Shown: in pieces, positions 41,679-49,213 of the stretch | How positions within the stretch are numbered: position 1 is the first letter of the stretch | Layout: each line of letters begins with the position of its first letter | Assembly (NCBI GenBank): GCA_040880125.1 | Contig: JBBDJB010000012.1 | Span: 112,964 to 176,963 of the forward strand | DNA length: 64,000 nucleotides | Source of the DNA: JBBDJB01 sp040880125 | GTDB taxonomy: Bacteria > Planctomycetota > Planctomycetia > Pirellulales > JBBDJB01 | Direction of reading: 5' to 3' | Position numbers and translations under genes: made by a program | Notes under the pieces: model-generated | Database searches by the model: none | Told to the model about the DNA's origin: nothing | The model's input: only the letters and a program-made list of their open reading frames with translations

Positions 41679-44075
41679 TTAGCGGCGCTTTTGCTTGCGA
41701 TTGCCGGAGGACTTTGTACGTCGACCAGCGCCGTTGGCGCCGTCACCCGTGCTAATCGCGGCTCGCTTGCCCGGCTCGGCCGGCTTTTGTTCGGCGGACT
41801 TGTTCGGGTTGGCCTTCGGCAGCAATCGGCGTTCGGTAACGCTCCAGATCGTCGAGGCGATAAAGTATAAGCACAACCCGCTGGCGACCTTGTAAAAGAG
41901 GATGCCCATGAAGATGAACATGAACTGCATGATCTTTTGCTGCAGCGCCGCCTGCTCGTCGGCCGGCGGCGGCATGAACATTTTCGACTGGACGACGAAC
42001 AGCGCCACCGTGATCACCGGCAGAAGATTAAAGTAGGGCCCCAGGCCGAAGATTCCCACTCCGTCGGTGATGAACCGCGGCATAATGCCCGACCAGTTCC
42101 AGAGCATGTCCGGAGCCGCCAGATCCGAGCACCAGCGAATTGCTTCGGTGAAAAGCGGCGCCTGGCGCAGTTCCACGTCGACCATCAGCCCCCGATAAAG
42201 ACCGATGAAGATCGGCAACTGGATGAAAGCCAGTAGGCAGCCGCCCAGCGGATTGTAGTTGTGCTTCTTGAAGAGATCCTGCTGCGCCTTGGTGCGCTTC
42301 TCCACATCGCTTTTATACTTTTCGGCGATCCGCTTGATTTCCGGTTGCAGCTCTTGCATCTTCTGCATGTTGAGAGCCTGCTTGCGGCTGAGCGGGAACA
42401 TGCAGCCGCGGACCAGCACCGTGAGCATTACAATGGCGATACCGTAGTTGCCGACCACCGCATAGAACGAGTGCAGCAGCCACAGCATGCCGCGGGCGAC
42501 CAAGCCGAACCAGCCGTAATAGACCAGCTCGTTCAGCGAGTAGACTTCGCCCTCGCCTACCTGTTTGTAGGCGGCCAACAGTTCGGGCTTTTTCGGTCCG
42601 GCGAAGACTGTGTAGGTGTGGCTGAATTGGCCTTGCGGTTCGAGTTCGAGCGGCTTGCTGACCAGCCGACAAGTGACGTTGGCCAGCGACGTCATTTCCT
42701 TCTCGCCTAGTTCCGGCGCCACCTCGATGGCGCGGCTCTCGGCCAGCCAGACCGCATCGAGCTGTTGCTTCTGAGGCAATAGCATCGCCGAAACGTACTG
42801 GGCGTCGACGCCGATATACATCAGCGACTGATCCTGGCCGAGTGCCTCGACGTCGTCGCCGGCAACGTCATCGGCGGGAATCAACTCCGGCGAAGCCCCG
42901 CGATACTGCACGGCGACGTCCCGCAGGCCCACCGCTCCCCATTGGCGGCCGATCTTGCCGGCATACCACCAGCCCTCGATTGGCAATCCTGTAGGTCCGT
43001 CCAGCCGGTAGGCAACCAAGCCGGGATCTTCAGCCAGGTTACGAACCGCCACCGTCAACTCCAGGTGGTAAGCAGGAGCCACCCCGTTGTCTGCCTCGGC
43101 CTCAGGCACCTTGGCCAGGGCATAGCGCTTGAGCACTTCAAGATTGAACTGCGGCAGTGTACGGCGGAAGAGGACGTGGTCCTCGTCGGCCTCGACTACC
43201 TCCCAATTGGCCGTGTAAAGGTCGAGATCCGGCAGTTCCTCGTCGTCGGGATCCAAACGGTCGGTGCCGACTTGCGCGAGCGTCATCCGGAAGGACGGAA
43301 CCGGCTGGTAGCCTGGCGGAATGCGGCCGCCGCGCATCTCGACGTTTTCCGCCTCGGGCCGCATTACCTCGAGCGGACGCCGGGTGAGCGTGACGGTCTT
43401 GGGCGGAAGCTCCTGCCCGTCGCGAGCTACGACGATCGATAGCTGATCCCCGGGCTCCGAGTCGGCGAGCCGCTTCTCGAATTCGGCCACGGTGAGGACT
43501 GTCTCGTCGCCGATTCGCTCGATGATGTCACCCGGCTCGATGCCGGACTGGGCGGCGGGCGTCCCCTGGCCGACCACCCGAACCAGAACGCCGCCCTCGG
43601 GTACGTCGATCGGCTCCAAATGGCCGAGGTAGCCGGTGCGATCGTGTCGGTCACGGTATTGACGGCTGGCCAACTCCAGGCGCTCGACCGTCGCTCCGCC
43701 ACTGTTAAGCGTTATCAGCATCCGGTAGCGACTTGCCAGATCAACCGAGCCGAGCGTGAGCCAACGCTGCGGGAATGCTTCCGCTTGTTGGGCGTCGTCG
43801 GCGGCCTGTGCCTGCTCGTCGGGCTGGTCGGCGTCGACGTCGGCCTCACCGCCTTCCTCCAAAGACAAAGTCTCATCCTGCGCATCGGCCGCGTCGGCGT
43901 CCTCTGGAGGAACGTCGCCATCGGCTGCGTCGCCATCGACGGGCGCGAGTGCCTCGGGGCCATCGGCCTGCTGTTCCGCCGGGGGAGGTGGCGGGAAAAA
44001 CCAGCTCATGATCAGCGCATTGCCGATCAGTACGGCGAAGGCCAACGCCAGAAAAAGGAGAAACCGCTTATCCAT
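41679..44075 (-). CDS. yidC: Membrane insertase YidC with an embedded PDZ domain
   Basis: A 798-residue YidC/Oxa1-family protein (E. coli: 548). It starts with a membrane helix (LLFLALAFAVLIGNALIMSW), then a long D/E/A-rich linker (residues ~31-100) and the periplasmic P1 domain. Inside P1 (about residues 161-235) is a PDZ domain: VLVRVVGQGTPAAQSGIEPG, DIIERIGDETVLTVAEFEKR and QLSIVVARDGQELP. The insertase core has YGWFGLVARGMLWLLHSFY, GNYGIAIVMLTVLVRGCMFP with the cavity arginine, NYNPLGGCLLAFIQLPIFIG and the last helices near ITVALFVVQSKMFMPPPADE. The basic tail (GNRKQKRR) suits ribosome contact. It inserts inner-membrane proteins with or without Sec. Confidence 0.93.
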   Translation of the reverse strand: MDKRFLLFLALAFAVLIGNALIMSWFFPPPPPAEQQADGPEALAPVDGDAADGDVPPEDADAADAQDETLSLEEGGEADVDADQPDEQAQAADDAQQAEAFPQRWLTLGSVDLASRYRMLITLNSGGATVERLELASRQYRDRHDRTGYLGHLEPIDVPEGGVLVRVVGQGTPAAQSGIEPGDIIERIGDETVLTVAEFEKRLADSEPGDQLSIVVARDGQELPPKTVTLTRRPLEVMRPEAENVEMRGGRIPPGYQPVPSFRMTLAQVGTDRLDPDDEELPDLDLYTANWEVVEADEDHVLFRRTLPQFNLEVLKRYALAKVPEAEADNGVAPAYHLELTVAVRNLAEDPGLVAYRLDGPTGLPIEGWWYAGKIGRQWGAVGLRDVAVQYRGASPELIPADDVAGDDVEALGQDQSLMYIGVDAQYVSAMLLPQKQQLDAVWLAESRAIEVAPELGEKEMTSLANVTCRLVSKPLELEPQGQFSHTYTVFAGPKKPELLAAYKQVGEGEVYSLNELVYYGWFGLVARGMLWLLHSFYAVVGNYGIAIVMLTVLVRGCMFPLSRKQALNMQKMQELQPEIKRIAEKYKSDVEKRTKAQQDLFKKHNYNPLGGCLLAFIQLPIFIGLYRGLMVDVELRQAPLFTEAIRWCSDLAAPDMLWNWSGIMPRFITDGVGIFGLGPYFNLLPVITVALFVVQSKMFMPPPADEQAALQQKIMQFMFIFMGILFYKVASGLCLYFIASTIWSVTERRLLPKANPNKSAEQKPAEPGKRAAISTGDGANGAGRRTKSSGNRKQKRR

Positions 44076-44427
44076 TCGGGAAACAGGCCCTTGTGCGGCA
44101 CGGCGATTGAGGAACCTCGGACGGTCCTACCGGCCGTGATAGAAAATGAAATGCTCGTATCTCTGCAAGGCCTGCGACGCGACAATCACAAATCGCGTGC
44201 TACCGCGATGCACTCAAAACGCACGCCGGCCGGCTCGGCACGATGCCGCCCACGATGGTGCCGGCTCGCCCTCTAACCACTATGTATTCTCTCGCGGCGG
44301 GTCGATCTTGCAATGGCAACCGCCGCCATCGCGGAACCCGCCGAATCACGGCCGGGCTTCCCGCATCGTGGCAACGGCCGACAGTTTGTGGAGCTTTCCC
44401 GGCGCGATGGGGCCGAAATCGCGACCG
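44076..44427. other. Intergenic region between yidC and the metallophosphoesterase
   Basis: A 352-base stretch with no credible gene. It should carry the yidC promoter on the minus strand. I saw no tRNA-like fold, T-run or strong repeat in it. Longer frames on the plus strand here are antisense shadows of yidC and the phosphoesterase. Confidence 0.5.
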
Positions 44428-45177
44428 CTAGCGGCCTTCCCGCAGACGGTCGCCGAGGAAATTGTCCAGTTCCGGAGTGGCATATATCTTTTCGATCGTC
44501 TTCTCAAACGGGTAGGGCACCCGGCGGAAATGGATGGCGTCGTCCTCCTGAACTACGTAGCACGCCCGATTGTCGCCATCGCGGGGCTGGCCGACCGAGC
44601 CCACGTTTATCATCACCTTTTCCTCGCCCACTTGAAACTCATAGCTGACCTCATCGGGGCTGCGATAGTTCATACCTTGGGTAAAGACGCCCGGCACATG
44701 CGTGTGCCCCTGAAAGCAACACCGTTCGATCAGGCTGAAGATCTTTTCCATCTTCCGCGGGTTATAGATATCCTCGGGAAAGACGTACTCGTTGAGCGGA
44801 TTGCGGGCAGAGCCGTGGACATAGATGTACCCGTCACGGCGGATCGTTCGGGGCAGTTCGCCGAGAAAGTCCCAGCGCCGGGCGTTCTCCTCGGGACTGC
44901 CGCGGGGACTCTCCAATTGATCCCGCGTCCAGAAGATCGCCCGCTCGGCGCCGCTGTTGAATCCCTCCGGGTCGAACAGCGCCCCCTGGTCGTGGTTGCC
45001 AAGAATGCAGGCGTCGCAGCGCATCACCAGGTCGAGGCACTCGCGCGGATTGGGCCCATACCCGATGATGTCGCCCAGGCAAAACGTCTCCTGCACGTCT
45101 TGTCCTCGAATGTCCTCCAGCACTGCCTGTAGCGCTTCCAGGTTGCCGTGGATATCGCTGATGAGTGCCCGTTTCAA
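44428..45177 (-). CDS. Metallophosphoesterase (YfcE/MJ0936-type)
   Basis: A 249-residue calcineurin-like phosphoesterase. Metal-binding motifs are visible in order: LISDIHGNLEALQAVL (DxH), FCLGDIIGYGPNPRECLDLV (GDxxxxG), ACILGNHDQGAL (GNHD) and FQGHTHVPGVF (GHTH), with YIYVHGSA between. It hydrolyses a phosphate ester or diester in the cytoplasm; substrate unknown. I use the TTG at 45177, which gives the usual MKRALISDIHGN start; a TTG at 45228 would add 17 residues without a ribosome site. The gene is divergent from the OleA-like gene across a 327-base gap. Confidence 0.88.
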   Translation of the reverse strand: MKRALISDIHGNLEALQAVLEDIRGQDVQETFCLGDIIGYGPNPRECLDLVMRCDACILGNHDQGALFDPEGFNSGAERAIFWTRDQLESPRGSPEENARRWDFLGELPRTIRRDGYIYVHGSARNPLNEYVFPEDIYNPRKMEKIFSLIERCCFQGHTHVPGVFTQGMNYRSPDEVSYEFQVGEEKVMINVGSVGQPRDGDNRACYVVQEDDAIHFRRVPYPFEKTIEKIYATPELDNFLGDRLREGR

Positions 45178-45349
45178 AGCTCGACTCGCTCTTCCGGATT
45201 GGAGAGGGTTCGTTTCACAGCGCGGCAACGATGAGAGCGACAGTGGCGGGAATGCGCAATGTGTGGCATTTTTGGAGCGCCTAAACTGGCAGTTTACGTC
45301 TCCTATTTCAGAGGGTCAAGACGAACGGCGACTTGTCACCGGCGGCCGG

Positions 45350-45379
45350 GACTGCAAAGCTACAGTAGCTCTTGCAGTC
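45350..45379 (+). promoter_or_regulatory. Strong hairpin upstream of the OleA-like gene
   Basis: GACTGCAA followed by AGCTAC (45350-45363) pairs with GTAGCT (45365-45370) and TTGCAGTC (45372-45379): 14 base pairs with one bulged base at 45371 and almost no loop. A long palindrome of this kind is either a protein-binding site in DNA or a very stable RNA stem in the leader of the next gene. There is no T-run after it. Confidence 0.45.
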
Positions 45380-45405
45380 GCCACCTTCGACGGGGCGTAG
45401 GTGAA

Positions 45406-45420
45406 GGCGACTCGGTCGCC
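45406..45420 (+). promoter_or_regulatory. Small hairpin with an alternative upstream partner
   Basis: GGCGAC (45406-45411) and GTCGCC (45415-45420) form a 6-bp stem with a TCG loop. The same GGCGAC can instead pair with an identical GTCGCC at 45377-45382. Mutually exclusive stems are the hallmark of leader control, but no leader peptide or known riboswitch was recognised. Confidence 0.35.
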
Positions 45421-45504
45421 GATCGGTCTGCTGGTCACCCAGGTGCCGGCGAGGCGGCATACTGAAGCGTGTTGGACTCAGCTCTTGGTGAGGTACTCCC
45501 CCAA

Positions 45505-46614
45505 ATGCACTACCGGAACGTCTGCGTCGAGTCGGTTGGCTATACGCTGCCGGAGGAAGTGGTCACATCGTCCGACATCGAGCGGCGACTGGCCCCGCTG
45601 TACGAGCGGCTACGGCTTCCCGAGGGCCGGCTGGAGCTGATGACCGGCATCCGCCAGCGGCGATTCTGGCCGCCGGGCACGCTTCCCAGCAAAATAAGCA
45701 CCGCCAGCGGCCAGCGTGCCTTTGAAGCGGCCGGTATCGACCGCCGGCACATTGGCGCCCTGGTACACGGCTCGGTCTGCCGCGACCATCTGGAGCCGGC
45801 CACCGCCAGTGCCGTGCACCATCACCTGAGCCTGCCGGCGGAGTGCATGGTGTACGACGTCTCCAACGCCTGCCTGGGCATCCTTAACGGGATGGTGCAG
45901 GTGGCGAACATGATCGAGCTGGGGCAGATTCGCGCCGGGCTGGTCGTCGGCACCGAGGGGAGTCGGCAATTGGTCGAGACAACAATTGAGACCCTCAACC
46001 GCGACACGTCGCTTACCCGAGAACAGATCAAGCTCTCGGTGGCGTCGCTCACCATCGGATCGGCCAGCGCGGCGATTTTGTTGTGCGATCGGGAGTTGAG
46101 CCGCTCCGGCAATCGACTCCTCTGTGCCACCGCTCGGGCGAATACAGCCTTCCATCGGTTGTGTCACAGCGGAGCGGACGAATCGGTCGCCGACGGCATG
46201 CGGCCCTTGATGCTAACCGACAGCGAACAGTTGATGCGCGAAGGCATCGCAACCGGTGCTGAAACCTTCGCAACCTTCCTCGCCGAATCCGGCTGGGGAG
46301 TGGAGCAGATTCACAAGTCGTTTTGCCACCAGGTTGGCCTGTCGCACCGCCGCTTGATGCTCGAAGCACTGGCGCTCGACCCGACGATCGACTACACGAC
46401 CGTCGAGACGCTCGGCAACACCGGGTCGGCTGCCTTGCCGGTGACACTTGCCCTGGGCATGCAGGACGGTCACCTGGAGCGCGGCGACCACGTGGCGCTG
46501 CTGGGCATCGGCTCGGGCATCCACTCGCTGATGCTGGCGGTCGAGTGGCAACAGAGCCTCGTCCTCGGCTATCCTGCCCGGCCGGCACGTCGTCCCGCCG
46601 CCGTTGCCGGCTGA
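45505..46614 (+). CDS. OleA-like thiolase-fold enzyme (FabH/3-oxoacyl-ACP synthase III family)
   Basis: A 369-residue thiolase-fold condensing enzyme; ATG at 45505 with a GGTGAGGT site. The active-site cysteine is Cys123 in DVSNACLGILNG, the other catalytic residues His275 (CHQVG) and Asn305 (LGNTGS). Glu97 in VCRDHLEPATASAVHH stands where OleA has its characteristic base glutamate, and the SNACLG wording is that of OleA rather than plain FabH. OleA joins two fatty acyl-CoAs head-to-head to a beta-keto acid, the first step to long-chain alkenes or ketones. OleB, OleC and OleD are not nearby, so the pathway must be completed from elsewhere or the product differs. It is convergent with the TolB-like gene. 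Confidence 0.78.
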   Translation: MHYRNVCVESVGYTLPEEVVTSSDIERRLAPLYERLRLPEGRLELMTGIRQRRFWPPGTLPSKISTASGQRAFEAAGIDRRHIGALVHGSVCRDHLEPATASAVHHHLSLPAECMVYDVSNACLGILNGMVQVANMIELGQIRAGLVVGTEGSRQLVETTIETLNRDTSLTREQIKLSVASLTIGSASAAILLCDRELSRSGNRLLCATARANTAFHRLCHSGADESVADGMRPLMLTDSEQLMREGIATGAETFATFLAESGWGVEQIHKSFCHQVGLSHRRLMLEALALDPTIDYTTVETLGNTGSAALPVTLALGMQDGHLERGDHVALLGIGSGIHSLMLAVEWQQSLVLGYPARPARRPAAVAG

Positions 46615-46630
46615 ACGGCTGCCGCATCGC

Positions 46631-47563
46631 TCACTGAGGCACTTCGATCAGGTACAGGTCAAAGCGCCCCTCGCGCTCCGAGACGATTACCAGATGCTGA
46701 CCATCGGGATGCCAGGCGGGAAAGTCGTCACGCTCGGGATGATTGGTCAGGCGCCGCGGATTGCTGCCGTCCGCCTGCATCAAGTAGACCTCATAATTCC
46801 CGTCGCGATTGCTGGTAAAGGCGATCCGCTCACTGTCCGGCGAACAGGCCGGGTGCATGTCGACGCCGGGACTCTCCGTGAGCCGGCGCTGGTTCTCTCC
46901 ATCGGCATTCATCACGTAGATCTCGAAGTCGTTGTCGCGACGCGACGAGAAGACAATCCGCTCGCCATCCGGTGAGAAGCGCGGCCACAGGTCGCTATAG
47001 GGGGCATCCGCTTCGCTCAACTGCACGAGCGATTCATCGCCGCCAGCCTTCACCAGGTCGTACTTGTAGAGGTACGCCGCCCCGCCGGTGAAAACGATCT
47101 GCTTGCCGTCCGGCGAGAGGCTGGGCCAGTTCACCCAATCGGCGACTTTGCCGCGCGGTACCAAGATGTCCCGCGATTGCGACACGTCTCGGACGACAAT
47201 CCTGGAGCTCAAACCGTCCACGGTGTTGTAGGCGTACTTCGACCCGTCCGAAGAGACGGACGGCTCGCGGTCGGAAAGATCCTCGCGCTGGTGTACGTAC
47301 TCGGTGGCTCCGTCGGCAAGGTTTTGCCGCACCAGCCGCATGCGGCCGGTCGGGGCTTCGACCGTATAGACGATCTGTTCGCCACCCGGCCAGTAGACCG
47401 GGTCGGGCTTGAGCAATCCGTCGCTGGTTAGCTGCCGAGGCTCGCCTGCGGAGGTCGACTGCTCGGCCGCTACTCCGATCGCGGCGCCCATCGCGATCAG
47501 GACGACTGTGTTCATAACCGAATTGGCACGATGTGGGATCGGCCGCCGCTTATAATAACTCAT
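46631..47563 (-). CDS. TolB-like beta-propeller protein (PD40 repeats), exported
   Basis: A 310-residue protein with an N-terminal signal (VMNTVVLIAMGAAIGVAAEQ) and a series of PD40/TolB-type blades: PVYWPGGEQIVYTVEAPTGR, WPSLSPDGKQIVFTGG, WPRFSPDGERIVFSSRRDND, HPACSPDSERIAFTSNRDGN and FPAWHPDGQHLVIVSEREGR. The blades with YVMNADGENQRRLT and YLMQADGSNPRRLT are very regular. Such propellers bind proteins or act as receptors; a TolB role in the Tol-Pal system is not shown. Its start codon lies inside the end of the DUF1501 gene (14-base overlap), so the two are co-transcribed. Confidence 0.85.
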   Translation of the reverse strand: MSYYKRRPIPHRANSVMNTVVLIAMGAAIGVAAEQSTSAGEPRQLTSDGLLKPDPVYWPGGEQIVYTVEAPTGRMRLVRQNLADGATEYVHQREDLSDREPSVSSDGSKYAYNTVDGLSSRIVVRDVSQSRDILVPRGKVADWVNWPSLSPDGKQIVFTGGAAYLYKYDLVKAGGDESLVQLSEADAPYSDLWPRFSPDGERIVFSSRRDNDFEIYVMNADGENQRRLTESPGVDMHPACSPDSERIAFTSNRDGNYEVYLMQADGSNPRRLTNHPERDDFPAWHPDGQHLVIVSEREGRFDLYLIEVPQ

Positions 47564-48869
47564 GGATAACCCGACCTCCGTCCAGTACCCGCATTTCGGC
47601 TCGGGCTTGAGCCGAGACGCCCGCCAGTTCGGCGATCGTGGTTCCGACCATCACAGGCGTGATCGGGCTGGTGATCGGCTCGCCGCCGACCTTGTCCGTC
47701 TCGCCGACGATGCGACCCCCGACCACACCGGCTCCGGCCCATAGCGTCGAGCAGGTGGGCCAGTGATCGCGGCCTCCGGTGTTGTTGATCTTCGGCGTGC
47801 GTCCCATCTCGCCGGTCGCCACGACTAGTGTGCTGTCGAGCAGGCCGCGCTCGGCCAGATCGTCCAGCAGGGCGCTGAACGCCCGATCGAACACCGGACC
47901 GTGATAATTGATCAGTTGTCCGAAACCATTGCGATGCGTGTCCCAGCCCATGTTCGAGCCTTCTTCCAATCCGTCGACGCCCAGGCTCCAGTTGACCTGA
48001 ATGTAGGGCACGCGGGCCTCGACCAGTCGCCGAGCCAGCAGCATGCTCTGGCCGAAGCTGGTGCGGCCATATGCCCCGCGCAGGCGTTCTCTTTCGCGCG
48101 ATAGATCGAAGGCGGCCCGGCCCTCGCTACTGGAGAGAAGCGTGAAGGCGTCCTGCACGCGCTCGTCCCACTGCTCGATCGGCGCGCTGTCGGCGGTGCG
48201 CCGCAGCCGGTCTAGCTCACCGGCAAGTTGCCGCCGGTCGGATAGCCGGTCGATCGACAGCCCGTCCAACAGTCGCAAACTCGTCAAGTCGGTGTCGCCG
48301 GTGGAGGCGCATTGAACGATGAAAGGATCGTAGGCCGCACCGAAGCTACCGCCGCCAAAACCCGGCACGCTGGTGCACTTAAAGCCGTGGCTGAGCGTCG
48401 TCCGAGGTGCGACAGAGATAAACGCCGGTAAGCCAGGCGCCGTGCGACGGCGTGCGACAATTGAGCCGAAGTTCGGCGCCACCTGTCCGCCGCTGCGGCC
48501 GCCGGTGAGCGGTACCATGTCGTGATTGGCGGCCAGCCGCGTCGAGCGGACCACGGCGAAGCTATCGCTGCGTTCGGCGAGCCGGGGAACGATCTCGGTG
48601 AAGTGAATGCCCGGCGTGCGGGTGGCCAATGTCCGGAACGGCCCGCGGTACTGATCGGGGGCGTCTGGCTTGGGATCGAAAGTGTCCAGATGACTCGGAC
48701 CGCCCCACAGCCAGACCATGATGACGGATCGTGCGGGAGGGCTGCCCTCGGCTGCCGCGTGCGAACGCGGTAGTCGCAACGTCCAGGGGGCGACGGCCGC
48801 GGCGGCAACGAAGGCCCGTCGCGTGATTCCGCGGCACGATTGCGAGCGATAACCGCCGACTTCGAGCAT
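47550..48869 (-). CDS. DUF1501 protein with Tat-type leader
   Basis: A 439-residue protein; ATG at 48869 with GAGGGGGTG in front. The leader MLEVGGYRSQSCRGITRRAFVAAAAVAPWTL has the twin-arginine pattern G-I-T-R-R-A-F-V-A-A. The body is DUF1501, a sulfatase/alkaline-phosphatase-like family very numerous in planctomycetes: VIMVWLWGGPSHLDTFDPKP (metal region), NHDMVPLTGGRSGGQVAPNF and VVATGEMGRTPKINNTGGRDHWP. Its activity is unknown. In planctomycetes it often pairs with a DUF1549/DUF1553 cytochrome-type protein, but none is adjacent here. A start further upstream at 49040 is possible in frame and less likely. Confidence 0.88.
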   Translation of the reverse strand: MLEVGGYRSQSCRGITRRAFVAAAAVAPWTLRLPRSHAAAEGSPPARSVIMVWLWGGPSHLDTFDPKPDAPDQYRGPFRTLATRTPGIHFTEIVPRLAERSDSFAVVRSTRLAANHDMVPLTGGRSGGQVAPNFGSIVARRRTAPGLPAFISVAPRTTLSHGFKCTSVPGFGGGSFGAAYDPFIVQCASTGDTDLTSLRLLDGLSIDRLSDRRQLAGELDRLRRTADSAPIEQWDERVQDAFTLLSSSEGRAAFDLSRERERLRGAYGRTSFGQSMLLARRLVEARVPYIQVNWSLGVDGLEEGSNMGWDTHRNGFGQLINYHGPVFDRAFSALLDDLAERGLLDSTLVVATGEMGRTPKINNTGGRDHWPTCSTLWAGAGVVGGRIVGETDKVGGEPITSPITPVMVGTTIAELAGVSAQARAEMRVLDGGRVIHELL

Positions 48870-49197
48870 CACGCACCCCCTCGTTCGCAGGCAGGCCGGG
48901 CAGGCAGGAGTCGTCGTCGACTCGAAGACTCGAAGGCGGAATAGGAGGGAAAACGTCGTGGCTGCTGTGCCACGCCCACCTGTCGAGACCGCCGGTGATT
49001 CTAATTCAATTACGGATCTCTTGTCACGTTCAGCCCCCAATCACGGCATTATCGCGGTCAATGCGGCTACCGGTCGGCCCATTCCCACCGCAGCCGGAGC
49101 GTGCGGAAATTGACCAGTGCGGGGCGAATCGCGCAATTCCCTTGCCTTTTGGGGGCAAGATCACCGCGGAAAGTACCCGACATTTCGGTTAGGCGAC

Positions 49198-49203
49198 TAT
49201 AAT
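49198..49203 (+). promoter_or_regulatory. TATAAT box just before the pseudokinase gene
   Basis: A perfect TATAAT lies 10 bases upstream of the ATG at 49214, so a transcript from it would be nearly leaderless. No good -35 box is visible 17 bases upstream. Either the gene has a very short leader or the true start is further in. Confidence 0.35.
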
Positions 49204-49213
49204 CGGGACAGGT

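Larger units (their letters stand above)
45178..45504. other. Divergent intergenic region with hairpins, phosphoesterase / oleA-like
   Basis: 327 bases without a credible gene. It contains a strong bulged hairpin (45350-45379), and three GC-rich segments (45377-45382, 45406-45411, 45415-45420) that can pair in two alternative ways, all upstream of the OleA-like start. GGTGAGGT at 45487-45494 is the ribosome site for the ATG at 45505. Confidence 0.6.

Noticed and set aside
44243..44300. Possible tRNA-like sequence in the gap before yidC
   Set aside because: No cloverleaf with acceptor stem and T-loop could be drawn on either strand.
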